A stretch of DNA of 64,000 bases from Acinetobacter sp. 10FS3-1 (lineage in GTDB: Bacteria > Pseudomonadota > Gammaproteobacteria > Pseudomonadales > Moraxellaceae). The notes under the pieces were generated by a model. That model saw only the letters and a list, made by a program, of their open reading frames with translations, did no database searches and had not been told where the DNA came from. The position numbers and the translations under genes were made by a program. Below are positions 26,936-36,876 of this stretch, piece after piece. The DNA lies in the NCBI RefSeq assembly GCF_013343215.1, contig NZ_CP039143.1:372001-436000 (forward strand). Reading direction: 5' to 3'. The stretch's first letter is position 1. Each line of letters begins with the position of its first letter.

Positions 26936-27871
26936 TTAGTAAATAGATTCGTAGCCTTCCGGGCGGGTCTTAAAGCGACGGTGAAACCACATATATTGAG
27001 TGGGAGCAATTCTCAGCTGCTTTTCAATAATCTGATTGACGCGGGTAGCATCATCGACTTCATTTTCACTGGGCAGATTAGCGACCACCGGTTCAATCAG
27101 GACATGGTAATGCGGATCTTTAATATCGCCACTACGATAAAAATATAAGGGAATAGGGACGGCTTTAGAGATTTTGAGCAAGCGACGGTGGGCGGTAACT
27201 GTTGCCGCGGGAATGCCAAAAAATGGTGCCATAACGCCTTGTTTCAAGCCAAAATCCTGATCTGGGCTATACCAGATGGCATGGCCATTTTTAAGATGAC
27301 GGATTAAGCCGCGCATGTCATCATGGTCAATCTGGTGGGCATAAATGGTGGCCCGGCAACGATAAATCAGCATATCGAGCAAAGGATTATTTTGGGGACG
27401 ATAGACCACATCTGGTTCAAAATATTGAGCACACAGATAGCCACCAGCATCCAGTAAAGTCGAGTGGGTACCTAAGAGCAAGACCCCTTTGCCTTCTGCC
27501 TGGGCATTTTGGATATGTTCCAGGCCTTGAATAGACACCCGGCCCTCAAACCATTTCGGACAGTACCAGGCATTCAGGGTTTCAAATACCCCAATCATTT
27601 GGTCAACAAAAACCTGACGTGCATGTTCTTGGACCTGTTCAGGTGTCCATTCAGGAAAACACACTTCCAGATTACGGACCGTGGTTTCACGGCGCGATTT
27701 TAATCTGTTAAACGCCAGGCCGCCCAGAAAAGTGGCCACACGATGCTGAATGGCCCACGGTAAAATGGCCAATATCATCAGAAAAACAATGCCAATCCAG
27801 ATGGTCCAGTATTGAGGCAGTAAAAATGACCATTGAAATTCACCGGGCTGGTACTGGGGCTTTTGACTCAT
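26936..27871 (-). CDS. lpxL: LpxL/LpxP-type lipid A late acyltransferase
   Basis: Adds a secondary acyl chain to Kdo2-lipid IVA at the inner membrane. From ATG 27871 the protein has 311 residues. An N-terminal membrane helix (YWTIWIGIVFLMILAIL) is followed by the acyltransferase HX4D motif in LLGTHSTLLDAGG. Further blocks match E. coli LpxL: VYRPQNNPLLD, WYSPDQDFG and the C-terminal MWFHRRFKTRPEG. A frame extension to 27940 lacks a ribosome-binding site and adds non-family residues. LpxL versus LpxP (chain choice) cannot be decided. Confidence 0.9.
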   Translation of the reverse strand: MSQKPQYQPGEFQWSFLLPQYWTIWIGIVFLMILAILPWAIQHRVATFLGGLAFNRLKSRRETTVRNLEVCFPEWTPEQVQEHARQVFVDQMIGVFETLNAWYCPKWFEGRVSIQGLEHIQNAQAEGKGVLLLGTHSTLLDAGGYLCAQYFEPDVVYRPQNNPLLDMLIYRCRATIYAHQIDHDDMRGLIRHLKNGHAIWYSPDQDFGLKQGVMAPFFGIPAATVTAHRRLLKISKAVPIPLYFYRSGDIKDPHYHVLIEPVVANLPSENEVDDATRVNQIIEKQLRIAPTQYMWFHRRFKTRPEGYESIY

Positions 27872-27940
27872 AATGCGATGTTGGAAGCTAAATTGTTTGC
27901 AGTGTAGCAGAAGCGCTTTTTGAAATAAAAAGTGCATCAA

Positions 27941-27970
27941 TAAAAAAGCATCTGTACGAATACAGATGCT
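27941..27970 (-). terminator. Terminator of uup
   Basis: AGCATCTGTA and TACAGATGCT flank a CGAA tetraloop (TTCG on the transcribed strand), followed by T6 on the minus strand. Confidence 0.9.
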
Positions 27971-27992
27971 TAGTTGTGGATTGTGAGGAAAA

Positions 27993-29900
27993 TTAACCCT
28001 TGGTCATATTTTCTAGTTCATCCCAACGTTCCATTTTTTCCAGCAAGATCTCGTCAATTGTGCCGAGACGTTCAGAGGCTTTGGTTGCAGCCGCTGCGTC
28101 GGTGACAAACCAGGAACCATCGGCCAGTTTTTCAGAAAGCTCAGCTTGCTCTTTTTCCAGCGCTTCAATTTCAGCCGGCAACATTTCCAGTTCACGCTGA
28201 TCTTTGTAGCTGAGTTTTTTCTTCGCTACAGAGGGCGCCGGTGCTGCTGCGGCTTCTGCCTTCGCCTGGGCTTTTTTCACTGCCATTTTCTGGTCAACCA
28301 CGGTTTGATCCGGACGCTGTTCCAGATAATCCTGATAGCCGCCGATATACTCATCAATATTGCCTTTTCCGTCAAAGACCCAGGTCGAGGTCACCACGTT
28401 GTCCATAAAGGCACGGTCATGCGAAATCAGTAGCAGGGTGCCTTTGTATTCGGCCAGCATTTCTTCCAGAAGTTCCAGCGTCACCATATCCAGGTCGTTG
28501 GTGGGTTCGTCCATCACGATCAGGTTGGATGGTTTTAACAACAGTTTGGCCAGCAGAATACGGTTACGTTCACCGCCAGACAGGGCTTTTACCGGGGTGC
28601 GGGCACGTTCCGGCGAGAACAGGAAGTCTTGCAAATAGCTGTAGATATGACGGCGGTTACCATTGACATCGACATGGTCTGAACCTTCAGAGACGTTGTC
28701 TTTGACCGACTTTTCCAGATCCAGCACATTTCTTAACTGGTCAAAATAGGCAATTTCTAGCTGAGTACCGGTTTTTACTGTACCTCCATGTTCCAGCTGA
28801 CCCAAAATGGCTTTGATCAGGGTGGTTTTTCCGACACCGTTGTCGCCCACCAGGCCAATGCGGTCACCACGCATCACCAGTGCCGAGAAATCATTAATAA
28901 TTGGGGCATTGTCACCAAATTTTACGCTGAGATGTTCAATTTCAAACACCACTTTACCTGAGCGTTGCGCTTCCTGAGTCGACATGCTGGCTTTGCCTTG
29001 CTGGAAGCGACGGGCTTTGGATTCTTCCCGTAGGGCTTTTAAGGCACGGACACGACCTTCATTGCGAGTACGGCGCGCTTTAATACCCTGGCGAATCCAG
29101 GCTTCCTCTTCAGCCAGCTTTTTCTCGAACAGTGCATTTTGCTTTTCTTCAGCTTCCAATTGCTGGGCTTTTAGATCCAGATAGCGCGAATAGTTGCCTT
29201 CATAGCTGCACAAAATACCGCGGTCAAGCTCGACAATACGGGTTGCAATGCTATCGACAAAAGCACGGTCATGTGAAATAAACAGCAAGGTCAGGTTATT
29301 CTGCTCTAGCAAGAATTTTTCCAGCCATTCAATACTCTCGACATCCAGATGGTTGGTTGGTTCGTCGAGTAGCAATACATCTGGCTGCGTTAGCAGGGCA
29401 CGTGCCAGCAGGACGCGGCGTTTACGGCCACCGGACAAGTTGGCCAGGTCGGCTTCCGGATCCAGTCCCATTTTACTGAGGATTGAGTTGACTTTGGTTT
29501 CCAGGGCCCAGCCATCCAGCAGATCCATCTGGTGTTGTAAGTTACCCATGCGGTCACAGGCTTCCATATCACCGAGCACACATGCTTCGCTGGCTTCATG
29601 ATAAGCACGCAGGACTTCTGCAGCTTTACCAGCACCGTCTGCGACGATATCTGCGACCTTGCCAGAATCCATCGGCACGTCTTGGGCCAGCATGGAAATG
29701 GTGATGCCATTTTGTAAGGAAACTTCACCAGCATCCGGGAGTAAGCTTCCTTCAATCAGTTTAAGTAAGGTAGACTTACCTTCACCATTACGGCCAATCA
29801 AACACACCCGTTCGCCGCGTTCCAAGTTAAAATTCGCGCCGTCGAGCAAGGCAGGTCCGCCAAATGCCAGTTGGACATCCCTTAAGGTAATATAGGCCAT
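27993..29900 (-). CDS. uup: ABC-F family ATPase Uup
   Basis: A soluble, twin-ATPase ABC-F protein of 635 residues, acting at the ribosome or on DNA intermediates; E. coli Uup has the same length. The first ATPase has Walker A GRNGEGKS, signature LSGGRKRR and LLLDEPTNHLD. The second has GDNGVGKT, LSGGERNR and VMDEPTNDLD. The ABC-F linker (about 240-310) and a C-terminal coiled coil (about 565-630) set Uup apart from EttA. ATG 29900 is preceded by AGGAA; the longer frame overlaps slyX. It is divergent from slyX. Confidence 0.93.
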   Translation of the reverse strand: MAYITLRDVQLAFGGPALLDGANFNLERGERVCLIGRNGEGKSTLLKLIEGSLLPDAGEVSLQNGITISMLAQDVPMDSGKVADIVADGAGKAAEVLRAYHEASEACVLGDMEACDRMGNLQHQMDLLDGWALETKVNSILSKMGLDPEADLANLSGGRKRRVLLARALLTQPDVLLLDEPTNHLDVESIEWLEKFLLEQNNLTLLFISHDRAFVDSIATRIVELDRGILCSYEGNYSRYLDLKAQQLEAEEKQNALFEKKLAEEEAWIRQGIKARRTRNEGRVRALKALREESKARRFQQGKASMSTQEAQRSGKVVFEIEHLSVKFGDNAPIINDFSALVMRGDRIGLVGDNGVGKTTLIKAILGQLEHGGTVKTGTQLEIAYFDQLRNVLDLEKSVKDNVSEGSDHVDVNGNRRHIYSYLQDFLFSPERARTPVKALSGGERNRILLAKLLLKPSNLIVMDEPTNDLDMVTLELLEEMLAEYKGTLLLISHDRAFMDNVVTSTWVFDGKGNIDEYIGGYQDYLEQRPDQTVVDQKMAVKKAQAKAEAAAAPAPSVAKKKLSYKDQRELEMLPAEIEALEKEQAELSEKLADGSWFVTDAAAATKASERLGTIDEILLEKMERWDELENMTKG

Positions 29901-29933
29901 AATGTTTCCTGAAATCCCAAATGAGGACTTAAA

Positions 29934-30179
29934 ATGACTAAACAACAAAATCTAAATGATCAGGCGTCATTTTCCGCACCCATTGAAGATTTGCAAGTGC
30001 GAATTGCATTTTTAGATGATTTAGTTGAACAACTGAATCAGCAGGTGAGCCTGCAGAATCTGGAAATTATCGATTTGAAAAAACAAATGCAGCTGTTATA
30101 TCAACGTGTTGAGTCTGCTGACCTGTCTGAAGGAATTGATGCTTTTGACCCGATTAGCAACCGTCCACCACATTATTAA
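29934..30179 (+). CDS. slyX: SlyX family protein
   Basis: An 81-residue coiled-coil protein (LQVRIAFLDDLVEQLNQQV and on to about residue 62) with the family's C-terminal PPHY. Its role is unknown. The gene is divergent from uup with only 33 bases between the start codons. A strong terminator follows. Confidence 0.92.
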   Translation: MTKQQNLNDQASFSAPIEDLQVRIAFLDDLVEQLNQQVSLQNLEIIDLKKQMQLLYQRVESADLSEGIDAFDPISNRPPHY

Positions 30180-30198
30180 TTTGCAAGTGATTGTGAAA

Positions 30199-30233
30199 AA
30201 AGAAACCCTGCTGATCGTAAGGGTTTCTTTTTT
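30199..30233 (+). terminator. Terminator of slyX
   Basis: AAAGAAACCCT (30199-30209) pairs with AGGGTTTCTTT (30220-30230), followed by T. Confidence 0.9.
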
Positions 30234-30334
30234 AGAAAGCTTGCAGCGCATCAGCCTCGGCACCTATCGATAATTTTTGCCGCTTTTTAGATGATTTTTC
30301 AGATATATCCACCTTCGTCCACGTAGAAAACTGT

Positions 30335-30363
30335 TTGACCTTTCACGCGCTTCCTACTCTAAT
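30335..30363 (+). promoter_or_regulatory. Sigma-70 promoter of the PIN-like gene
   Basis: TTGACC (30335-30340), a 17-base spacer and TCTAAT (30358-30363), each one mismatch from consensus. The start codon is 33 bases downstream of the -10. Confidence 0.7.
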
Positions 30364-30396
30364 AGAGTATTTCAGGTTTATGCTTAATCTTGCCTT

Positions 30397-31395
30397 ATGC
30401 GCCAAAAAGTTGTCCTTCTCGATCTTGAAAATAACTTTCCTACAGCCCAGCTGCTACGTAATATCGTCGAGCATTATCCGAGTTTATATCTGTTTAACTG
30501 TGCAGGAAAATTCGAATTTGCTCTGGAAGATCTTACCGAGCTTGCCAGTTGGATTAGCAGTGGACAGATTGTGATTCTGGATACGCCAGAAGCACCACAT
30601 AAAGAATATGAATATGCCGTGATCGTCGGGCAGTTGATGGCCTTGTTGGAAGCCGATACGCAAGTTGAGCTGATTTCGGCTATGGACAGTAGTGAGCTGC
30701 TGATGGACATGCTGCAAGCCTCAGAAATTCCGTGTAGCCTGATCCAGATTCAGCCGGATGATGCCGCTTCTGCCCAAGATAAACCGAAGATCCAATTGCC
30801 CAGCATTCAGACCATCAAAGCCAAGCCTGCTTTGCAGCTGGTCAAAAAATATTGCGATGCCTTGGGCAAGATGAGTGGCAAACCGGGGACACTGGAAAGC
30901 TTGAAAAACTCGGTCAGCCATATCCTGCAAGTGCTGCCAGCTCAGGCACAGCATGTCATTGGAATGCTGATTAACCTGAAAATTGTCAAACGCTATGACG
31001 AGCAGGTCAGCTTCCGTAAAAAGGTATTAAAACAATGGGTGCAACTGGATCTGGAAGAGCAGGGGACTGTTGAAAAGCTCTCGCTGGATCAGGCGCTGTC
31101 ACAGCTTCATAAGGAAGAGCCAGTGACTGAAGCTGCTCAATCTTCTATTCAGTCGGTCCAGCAGGAATTGTTTAAAAACTTCAGTAAATTTGATCCTGTA
31201 CAGCTGGAAGTGGCACGTAAACTGCGCGCATTGCAGGGTGATAAGCCCAAAGATATTTATGCACTGCGTGACTTGCTGGAGCAGTTATTTCCGAAGTCCG
31301 ATGTGCGCCTTTTACTTAAAGAGTTGATTGAAAAGGGATATGTTTATTGGAATGGGCACGAAGTATTATATAGCCATGAGATGTTTCTAAATTAG
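30397..31395 (+). CDS. Protein with a divergent PIN-like N-terminal domain
   Basis: 332 residues. The N-terminal 110 resemble PIN-like (NYN-type) nuclease domains: a first strand ending in acidic residues (KVVLLDLENNFP, Asp9/Glu11/Asn12), a helix where such proteins usually have LDFHIAYYLG (here EYEYAVIVGQLMALL), and a strand ending in acid (ELISAMDSSEL). Glu replaces the usual Asp in the middle motif, so nuclease activity is unsure. The rest is helical, and the C-terminal 70 residues (KDIYALRDLLEQLF...LIEKGYVYWNG) look like a winged-helix module. A good promoter precedes it, but no clear ribosome-binding site. The assignment rests on pattern resemblance only. Confidence 0.7.
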   Translation: MRQKVVLLDLENNFPTAQLLRNIVEHYPSLYLFNCAGKFEFALEDLTELASWISSGQIVILDTPEAPHKEYEYAVIVGQLMALLEADTQVELISAMDSSELLMDMLQASEIPCSLIQIQPDDAASAQDKPKIQLPSIQTIKAKPALQLVKKYCDALGKMSGKPGTLESLKNSVSHILQVLPAQAQHVIGMLINLKIVKRYDEQVSFRKKVLKQWVQLDLEEQGTVEKLSLDQALSQLHKEEPVTEAAQSSIQSVQQELFKNFSKFDPVQLEVARKLRALQGDKPKDIYALRDLLEQLFPKSDVRLLLKELIEKGYVYWNGHEVLYSHEMFLN

Positions 31396-31414
31396 AATCA
31401 GTTTATAAGAGCAT

Positions 31415-32014
31415 ATGAAAAAAATACTGTTAGTGTCGACTTGCTGGCAATGATGGGCTTTCAGGCAACAACACAGTAAAGACCTTCCGCCTAGCAGAGT
31501 GGCCAAGCTGGCTTTACAGCAGATTGACTCAGATAAAGCCGAGTTTAAAGCGCTATTCGTGGGCAAATTATGATTAAAAAATCAGCCTAAACAGTTCAAC
31601 TCTTTCACTAATGTTTTGAAATCCTGGTTAAAAGCGTGGCCTATCTCTATCCAGCGGACAATTGGTCAGTTAAAGCAGGATCGGCTACTTCATAGCCAGG
31701 ATCAGACAGTAAGTTAGGAGATCCAGCTCAAGCCCGCTAACTGCAACAGATCCAACTGTATAGTGATGATTTAATAAAAATTGCTACTAACAGCTGTTTT
31801 GTAAATACAATTCTGTACGGGGTTTGGAGTAGTCAGCTGTACAGGATTTATTCAAGCTTTGAAGCAACAAAATATTGTAAAACAGGAGAGTAGCAAGCCG
31901 GTTTATAATGACCAGCTGATTCAGGCCAAGGAAAATCTGGATGCCTTCAGTGTGATTAATGCCGCGAGTATAGCCGCTATGATCGGCCAGCCCGGTACTG
32001 AAATCCTGTCTTAA
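31415..32014 (+). pseudogene. Decayed gene, probably of a small secreted protein
   Basis: This gap has coding-like remnants in changing frames. ATG 31415 opens with a signal-peptide-like start (MKKILLVSTCWQ, then stop). In that frame after the stop comes a run including PPSRVAKLALQQIDSDKAEF. Further on, a frame ending at 32014 gives QALKQQNIVKQESSKPVYND and then QLIQAKENLDAFSVINAAS. At least two stops and one frameshift separate them. No intact ORF fits. The original family is not recognised. Confidence 0.55.
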
Positions 32015-32126
32015 CACAAACGAATCAAAGTTATAGAAGAAGAGAATAAAATAGTATTTCGCAAGCGATGCTTGCGTTTTATATTGTGCTTATGCAACTC
32101 TAATATAAGAGCATAAAGGTTAAACT

Positions 32127-32576
32127 ATGGAAAATACCGGAATCTGGGTGGCGCTCGTCATCATTATTTTTGTGCTGGGGTCGATCTTTGGACTGCGCAT
32201 TAGTCCTCGGGAAAAAGCCTTAGGCATAATGCGTGACAAAGCCCGTAAAATAGGGCTGCACCCGCGACTGGTGGTTGCACCAGAATGGACCAAAGTTCCC
32301 AAAGCGACAGAGAGTCGTGCCAGTATGGTGGCATATTATAGCATCCTGCTCCCAGAGGCGCGGTTGCCACTCATGCGTGCCCGTGTGGTCGACAATAAGC
32401 TCGAGCTGGTGCAGGGCGATGATAAATTTGCAGATTTTCCCATTGCATTAAAGGGCATTTATGCTATTGATATGCAGGCAAACTGTGTAGGAGTCTATTG
32501 GGATGAAGAAGCTGATCTTAGAGCGACTCAACTAGACGAGATCAAGACACTTTTACATGCTTTGACTAAACTTTAA
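32127..32576 (+). CDS. Conserved membrane-anchored protein upstream of topA
   Basis: 149 residues. One N-terminal membrane helix (WVALVIIIFVLGSIFGLR) is followed by a basic stretch and a soluble domain without familiar motifs (PRLVVAPEWTKVP, MVAYYSILLPEARLPLMRARV). It lies 30 bases before topA on the same strand and is probably cotranscribed. I do not know its function. Confidence 0.75.
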   Translation: MENTGIWVALVIIIFVLGSIFGLRISPREKALGIMRDKARKIGLHPRLVVAPEWTKVPKATESRASMVAYYSILLPEARLPLMRARVVDNKLELVQGDDKFADFPIALKGIYAIDMQANCVGVYWDEEADLRATQLDEIKTLLHALTKL

Positions 32577-32606
32577 TTTTAGATATGAACAGGATTAACG
32601 GTTAAT

Positions 32607-35249
32607 ATGGCGAACGCTCCTCGGTCCACATCAAAAAGCAGCACGGCAAAAACTTCCGACGCTGGAAGTAAACGTGCCTTGGTGATTGTGGAGTCGCCTG
32701 CAAAAGCGAAAACAATCAACAAGTATCTCGGTCCAAACTACATTGTGAAATCTTCGGTAGGTCATGTGCGTGATCTGCCAACCGGCGGTTCTGCCAAGAG
32801 TGCAGAGAAAAAACCGGCGACACGAGTCAAATTGACCGAAGCTGAAAAAGCTGAAAAGGCACAAAATGCGTTGATTAACCGGATGGGCGTCGATCCAGAG
32901 CATGGATGGAAGGCCAAATATGAAGTCCTTCCGGGTAAAGAAGGCGTGGTCGCTGAACTGAAAAAGCTGGCCTCACAAGTTGACGAAGTTTATCTCGCAA
33001 CGGATTTGGACCGTGAAGGGGAAGCGATTGCCTGGCATTTAAAAGAAGTGATCGGGGGAGATGATTCACGTTACCAGCGTGTGGTCTTTAACGAAATTAC
33101 CAAAAATGCCATTCAGGAAGCCTTTAAACAGCCAGCACGTCTGGATACCAATAAGGTCAATGCCCAGCAGGCACGGCGTTTCCTGGACCGTGTGGTCGGC
33201 TTTATGATCTCGCCGCTACTTTGGGAAAAGATTGCCCGTGGTCTGTCTGCCGGTCGGGTGCAATCGGTGGCGGTCAAGCTGGTTGTCGAACGCGAACGTG
33301 AAATCCGCAAATTTATTCCTGAAGAATACTGGCAGGTTTTTGCCGATACCCAATCCAATAAAGACAATATCCGTCTGGAAGCGGTCAAGCAACATGGCAA
33401 GACCTTAAAGCTGCGTAACAAAGATGAAACCGACGCGCTTTTAAACCTGATTAAAGATGCCGAATACAAGGTCATCACGCGTGAGGATAAGCCGACCAAG
33501 GTAAATCCAAGTGCGCCTTATATCACCTCGACCTTGCAGCAAGCCGCCAGTACCCGTTTAGGGTTTTCGGTGAAGAAAACCATGATGCTGGCGCAGCGCC
33601 TGTATGAAGCTGGTTTTATTACCTATATGCGTACCGACTCGACCTTCTTGAGTACAGATGCTGTCAATATGGTGCGTGATCATATTGAGTCCGAATACGG
33701 TACAAAATACTTGCCGGCCCAGCCGAACCGTTATGGCAATAAGGCGGGGGCACAAGAAGCCCACGAAGCAATCCGTCCATCAAATGTGGCATTGAAAGGC
33801 GATAGCCTGGCCGGAGTAGAACGTGATGCGCAGCGTCTGTATGACCTGATCTGGCGCCAGTTTGTCGCTTGCCAGATGACCCCGGCAGAATATCTGTCCT
33901 CGACCATTTTAGTGGATGCCAATGGGGTAGAACTGAAAGCCAAGGGCCGTACGCTGGTATTTGACGGTTTTACCAAAGTTCGTGGTCAGAACAAGTCTGA
34001 TGATGATGTGCTGTTACCGGCGGTTAAAGTCGGCGAAGTACTAAAACTGGAAAAACTCGATCCTTCTCAGCACTTTACCAAGCCGCCAGCACGCTTTACC
34101 GAAGCTTCATTGGTGAAAGAGCTGGAGAAAAAAGGCATTGGCCGTCCATCAACCTATGCTGCGATTATTTCTACTATTCAGGATCGGGGTTATGTGAAGC
34201 TGGAAAACCGTCGTCTCTATGCCGAAAAAATGGGCGAGATCGTCACCGATCGTCTGGATGAAAGCTTCAATAACCTGATGAATTACGACTTTACTGCCGA
34301 TCTTGAAGGACAACTGGATAAGGTTGCGGATGGCGAGCGTAACTGGAAAGAGCTGCTGGACAGTTTCTATGGTGATTTCAAACAACGACTGACCAATGCC
34401 CAAGGCGAGAACGGAATGCGCCGTAATCAGCCGGTAGAAGTTGAGGCAGTACATTGTAAAGAGTGTGACCGTCCGATGCAGATTCGTACTGGAACTACGG
34501 GAGTATTTCTGGGTTGTTCAGGCTATAACCTGCCACCGAAAGAGCGTTGCAAAGGTACATTTAACCTGACCCCGGTTGAATCTTTGGCTGCCCTTTCCGA
34601 TGATGACGCTGCAGAAACAGCAGATCTGATGTCTAAAAAACGCTGTCCAATCTGCTCAACCGCGATGGACAGTTATGTGATTGATGGCGGGCGTAAACTG
34701 CATATCTGTGGGAATAACCCGGATTGTGCCGGTTATGAGCTTGAAGAAGGCGAGTTTAAAATCAAGGGGTACGACGGCCCAACCATTCCATGTGATAAAT
34801 GTGATGGAGAAATGCAGCTGAAGACTGGCCGTTTTGGTCCTTATTTTGCCTGCAACAACTGTGATAATACCCGCAAAGTCCTGAAAAATGGCCAGCCTGC
34901 GCCGCCGCGTGTGGATCCGATCAAGATGGAACATTTGCGCTCAACCAAGCATGATGACTACTTTGTGCTGCGTGATGGGGCAGCAGGTCTATTCCTGGCG
35001 GCAAGCAAGTTCCCGAAAGTTCGTGAAACCCGGGCCCCTAAAGTAGCCGAATTGCGGACTGTGGCAGATCAAATTGATCCAAAATATCAGTTCCTGTTAC
35101 AGGCACCCGATGTGGACCCTGAAGGAAATCCGACTCTGGTAAAATTCAGCCGTAAGAACCAGGCCCAATATGTGGGTTCGGAAACACCAGAGGGCAAGCA
35201 GACCAAGTGGTCTCTGGTATATCAGGATGGCAAATGGGTGGAAGCCTAA
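32607..35249 (+). CDS. topA: DNA topoisomerase I
   Basis: Type IA topoisomerase that relaxes negative supercoils. 880 residues. The Toprim domain shows [14 protein letters not shown] and the metal-binding TDLDREGEA (Asp133, Asp135). The active-site Tyr340 is in [20 protein letters not shown] and the [15 protein letters not shown] region are intact. Three C-terminal zinc-finger-like modules follow (CKECDRPM..., CPICSTAM..., CDKCDGEM...), then a basic tail. The N-terminus has a Ser/Thr/Lys-rich extension of about 20 residues. Confidence 0.97.
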   Translation: MANAPRSTSKSSTAKTSDAGSKRALVIVESPAKAKTINKYLGPNYIVKSSVGHVRDLPTGGSAKSAEKKPATRVKLTEAEKAEKAQNALINRMGVDPEHGWKAKYEVLPGKEGVVAELKKLASQVDEVYLATDLDREGEAIAWHLKEVIGGDDSRYQRVVFNEITKNAIQEAFKQPARLDTNKVNAQQARRFLDRVVGFMISPLLWEKIARGLSAGRVQSVAVKLVVEREREIRKFIPEEYWQVFADTQSNKDNIRLEAVKQHGKTLKLRNKDETDALLNLIKDAEYKVITREDKPTKVNPSAPYITSTLQQAASTRLGFSVKKTMMLAQRLYEAGFITYMRTDSTFLSTDAVNMVRDHIESEYGTKYLPAQPNRYGNKAGAQEAHEAIRPSNVALKGDSLAGVERDAQRLYDLIWRQFVACQMTPAEYLSSTILVDANGVELKAKGRTLVFDGFTKVRGQNKSDDDVLLPAVKVGEVLKLEKLDPSQHFTKPPARFTEASLVKELEKKGIGRPSTYAAIISTIQDRGYVKLENRRLYAEKMGEIVTDRLDESFNNLMNYDFTADLEGQLDKVADGERNWKELLDSFYGDFKQRLTNAQGENGMRRNQPVEVEAVHCKECDRPMQIRTGTTGVFLGCSGYNLPPKERCKGTFNLTPVESLAALSDDDAAETADLMSKKRCPICSTAMDSYVIDGGRKLHICGNNPDCAGYELEEGEFKIKGYDGPTIPCDKCDGEMQLKTGRFGPYFACNNCDNTRKVLKNGQPAPPRVDPIKMEHLRSTKHDDYFVLRDGAAGLFLAASKFPKVRETRAPKVAELRTVADQIDPKYQFLLQAPDVDPEGNPTLVKFSRKNQAQYVGSETPEGKQTKWSLVYQDGKWVEA

Positions 35250-35268
35250 AGCTTAAAAATATTCAAAA

Positions 35269-35295
35269 AATGCTGACGAATGTCGGCATTTTTTA
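35269..35295 (+). terminator. Terminator of topA
   Basis: AATGCTGAC pairs with GTCGGCATT (one G-U) around GAAT, followed by T. Confidence 0.85.
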
Positions 35296-35344
35296 TTTAT
35301 GATGTATGCCATTTTAAAAATAACGATAAGGCAGTTTTGGGGCA

Positions 35345-36103
35345 ATGTGGAAAAAGATTCGGATTCTGATTTTATTGGTGATTCTACTGATTGTGGCCGT
35401 TAATGCCTATCGGGACCAGAATCAGGACTGGAATAAGCCGGTTTTTGTCCTACTGCATCCGGTCAATGCTGATGGATTGGCCACTACTCAAAATTATATC
35501 CAGCAGCTGTCAGTACAGGATCTGGAAGAGGCCCGGACTTATTTGCAAACCTCTGCACAGCAGTATCGCGGAAAGCCGACTTATTTTTATTTTAATCTGG
35601 GGCGTGAACTGAAGGAGTTGCCGCCTAAAGTACCTGAACAGGCGTCTTTATTGCAAACGGTAGGCTGGAGCCTAAAATTCAGGTTTTATGCTTGGCAACA
35701 ACATCAGGACTCAGATCCGTCAGCCAACGTGACCTTATTTTTAAATTACTATGACCCGGCCCGAACCAGCCAGTTAAAACATTCCACCGCTTTACAAAAA
35801 GGTCGGATTGGTTCAGTCAATTTATTTGCCTCCGAAAAACAGGCTGAACAGAATAAAATTGTGCTGGTACATGAGCTATTGCATGCCTTTGGAGCCTCGG
35901 ATAAATATGACTTGGCCACAGGCCAACCTATTTTTCCAGTAGGTTATGCTGACCCCAAGCAGCAGCCTTTATATCCACAGGCCAAAGCGGAGCTGATGGC
36001 GGGCCATCTGCCGATATCGCAAAGCACCAGTAAAATGCCCGCATCTTTAAAGCAGACCCTGTTGAATGAAATAACGGCTATTGAACTTGGCTGGAAACAA
36101 TAA
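35345..36103 (+). CDS. Putative membrane-anchored zinc metallopeptidase
   Basis: 252 residues with an N-terminal hydrophobic signal/anchor (IRILILLVILLIVAVNAY). The rest is probably periplasmic. A short gluzincin/metzincin-like zinc motif is clear: VHELLHAFGASDKYD, with His176, Glu177 and His180, and Asp186 as a possible third ligand. No other family signature was recognised. The start is supported by GGGGCA upstream. It stands between the topA terminator and a DnaA-box pair. Peptidase activity is inferred from the motif alone. Confidence 0.75.
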   Translation: MWKKIRILILLVILLIVAVNAYRDQNQDWNKPVFVLLHPVNADGLATTQNYIQQLSVQDLEEARTYLQTSAQQYRGKPTYFYFNLGRELKELPPKVPEQASLLQTVGWSLKFRFYAWQQHQDSDPSANVTLFLNYYDPARTSQLKHSTALQKGRIGSVNLFASEKQAEQNKIVLVHELLHAFGASDKYDLATGQPIFPVGYADPKQQPLYPQAKAELMAGHLPISQSTSKMPASLKQTLLNEITAIELGWKQ

Positions 36104-36110
36104 AAGAGAG

Positions 36111-36136
36111 TGTGGATAACACTGAAATTATCCACA
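36111..36136. promoter_or_regulatory. Inverted pair of consensus DnaA boxes
   Basis: TGTGGATAA (36111-36119) and TTATCCACA (36128-36136) are exact copies of the DnaA box in opposite orientation, eight bases apart, in the intergenic region before the hdeD-like gene. No T run follows, which argues against a terminator. Confidence 0.6.
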
Positions 36137-36237
36137 GTCTATAACCAGCCTGAGGGATAAAAGTAGCACTTTTACACCTTTTGTTCATTTGAATTGAGTA
36201 TGATCAATAAGAGAAAAAGATCATTGGAGATGAAAGA

Positions 36238-36810
36238 ATGAAAACAGTAGGCAATGACTTGGTGCGCAGCCAGCTGCATCAACAGCGAAAATGGTATCTG
36301 GGACTGGGTATCTTATTGATGATTTTCGGTCTGGTCTTACTGGCTACTTTACCTTTTGCCACCTTGTCCGCAGTCTTTATGTTCGGGGCATTGATGATGA
36401 TGGGTGGAATTCTGCATTTTATTGCGGCATTCAAAATTTTTCAGGGTGGTTTTCGCTGGTTCTGGGCCTTGTTCGGGGTTTTATATCTCCTGGCCGGATA
36501 TTATGCTTTTAGCACCCCTGTACAGACAGCAGTGGTCTTGACTCATATTCTGGCCATTATCCTGATTATTGCCGGGGTTATCCGTATCCTGAATGCGCTT
36601 TTGTTCCGTACTGCACGTGGATGGGGCTGGACTTTATTATCCGGTGTATTCACCCTGCTGGCTGGTGTAGTCATTTTACAGTCCCCTGATGCACCATTTT
36701 GGGTATTGGGCTTATTTCTGGCCATTGATATTCTATTTCAAGGCGTGAATTACCTGTCACTGGCTACCTATATCCGCCGCGAAGTTCCAAAAAGTTCAGC
36801 AGAATTTTAA
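36238..36810 (+). CDS. HdeD family membrane protein (DUF308)
   Basis: 190 residues with about six membrane helices in three repeated hairpins (LGLGILLMIFGLVLLATLP, GALMMMGGILHFIAAFKIF and so on), as in HdeD/DUF308 proteins. In E. coli HdeD is linked to acid resistance, but a general role is not settled. GGAGATGAA precedes the start. DnaA boxes lie about 100 bases upstream. Confidence 0.85.
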   Translation: MKTVGNDLVRSQLHQQRKWYLGLGILLMIFGLVLLATLPFATLSAVFMFGALMMMGGILHFIAAFKIFQGGFRWFWALFGVLYLLAGYYAFSTPVQTAVVLTHILAIILIIAGVIRILNALLFRTARGWGWTLLSGVFTLLAGVVILQSPDAPFWVLGLFLAIDILFQGVNYLSLATYIRREVPKSSAEF

Positions 36811-36876
36811 ATAGACAGTTAAACACAGCTCTATATATTTGTGTTGCATGATGAATAAAAAACAGGGAATCAGTGG

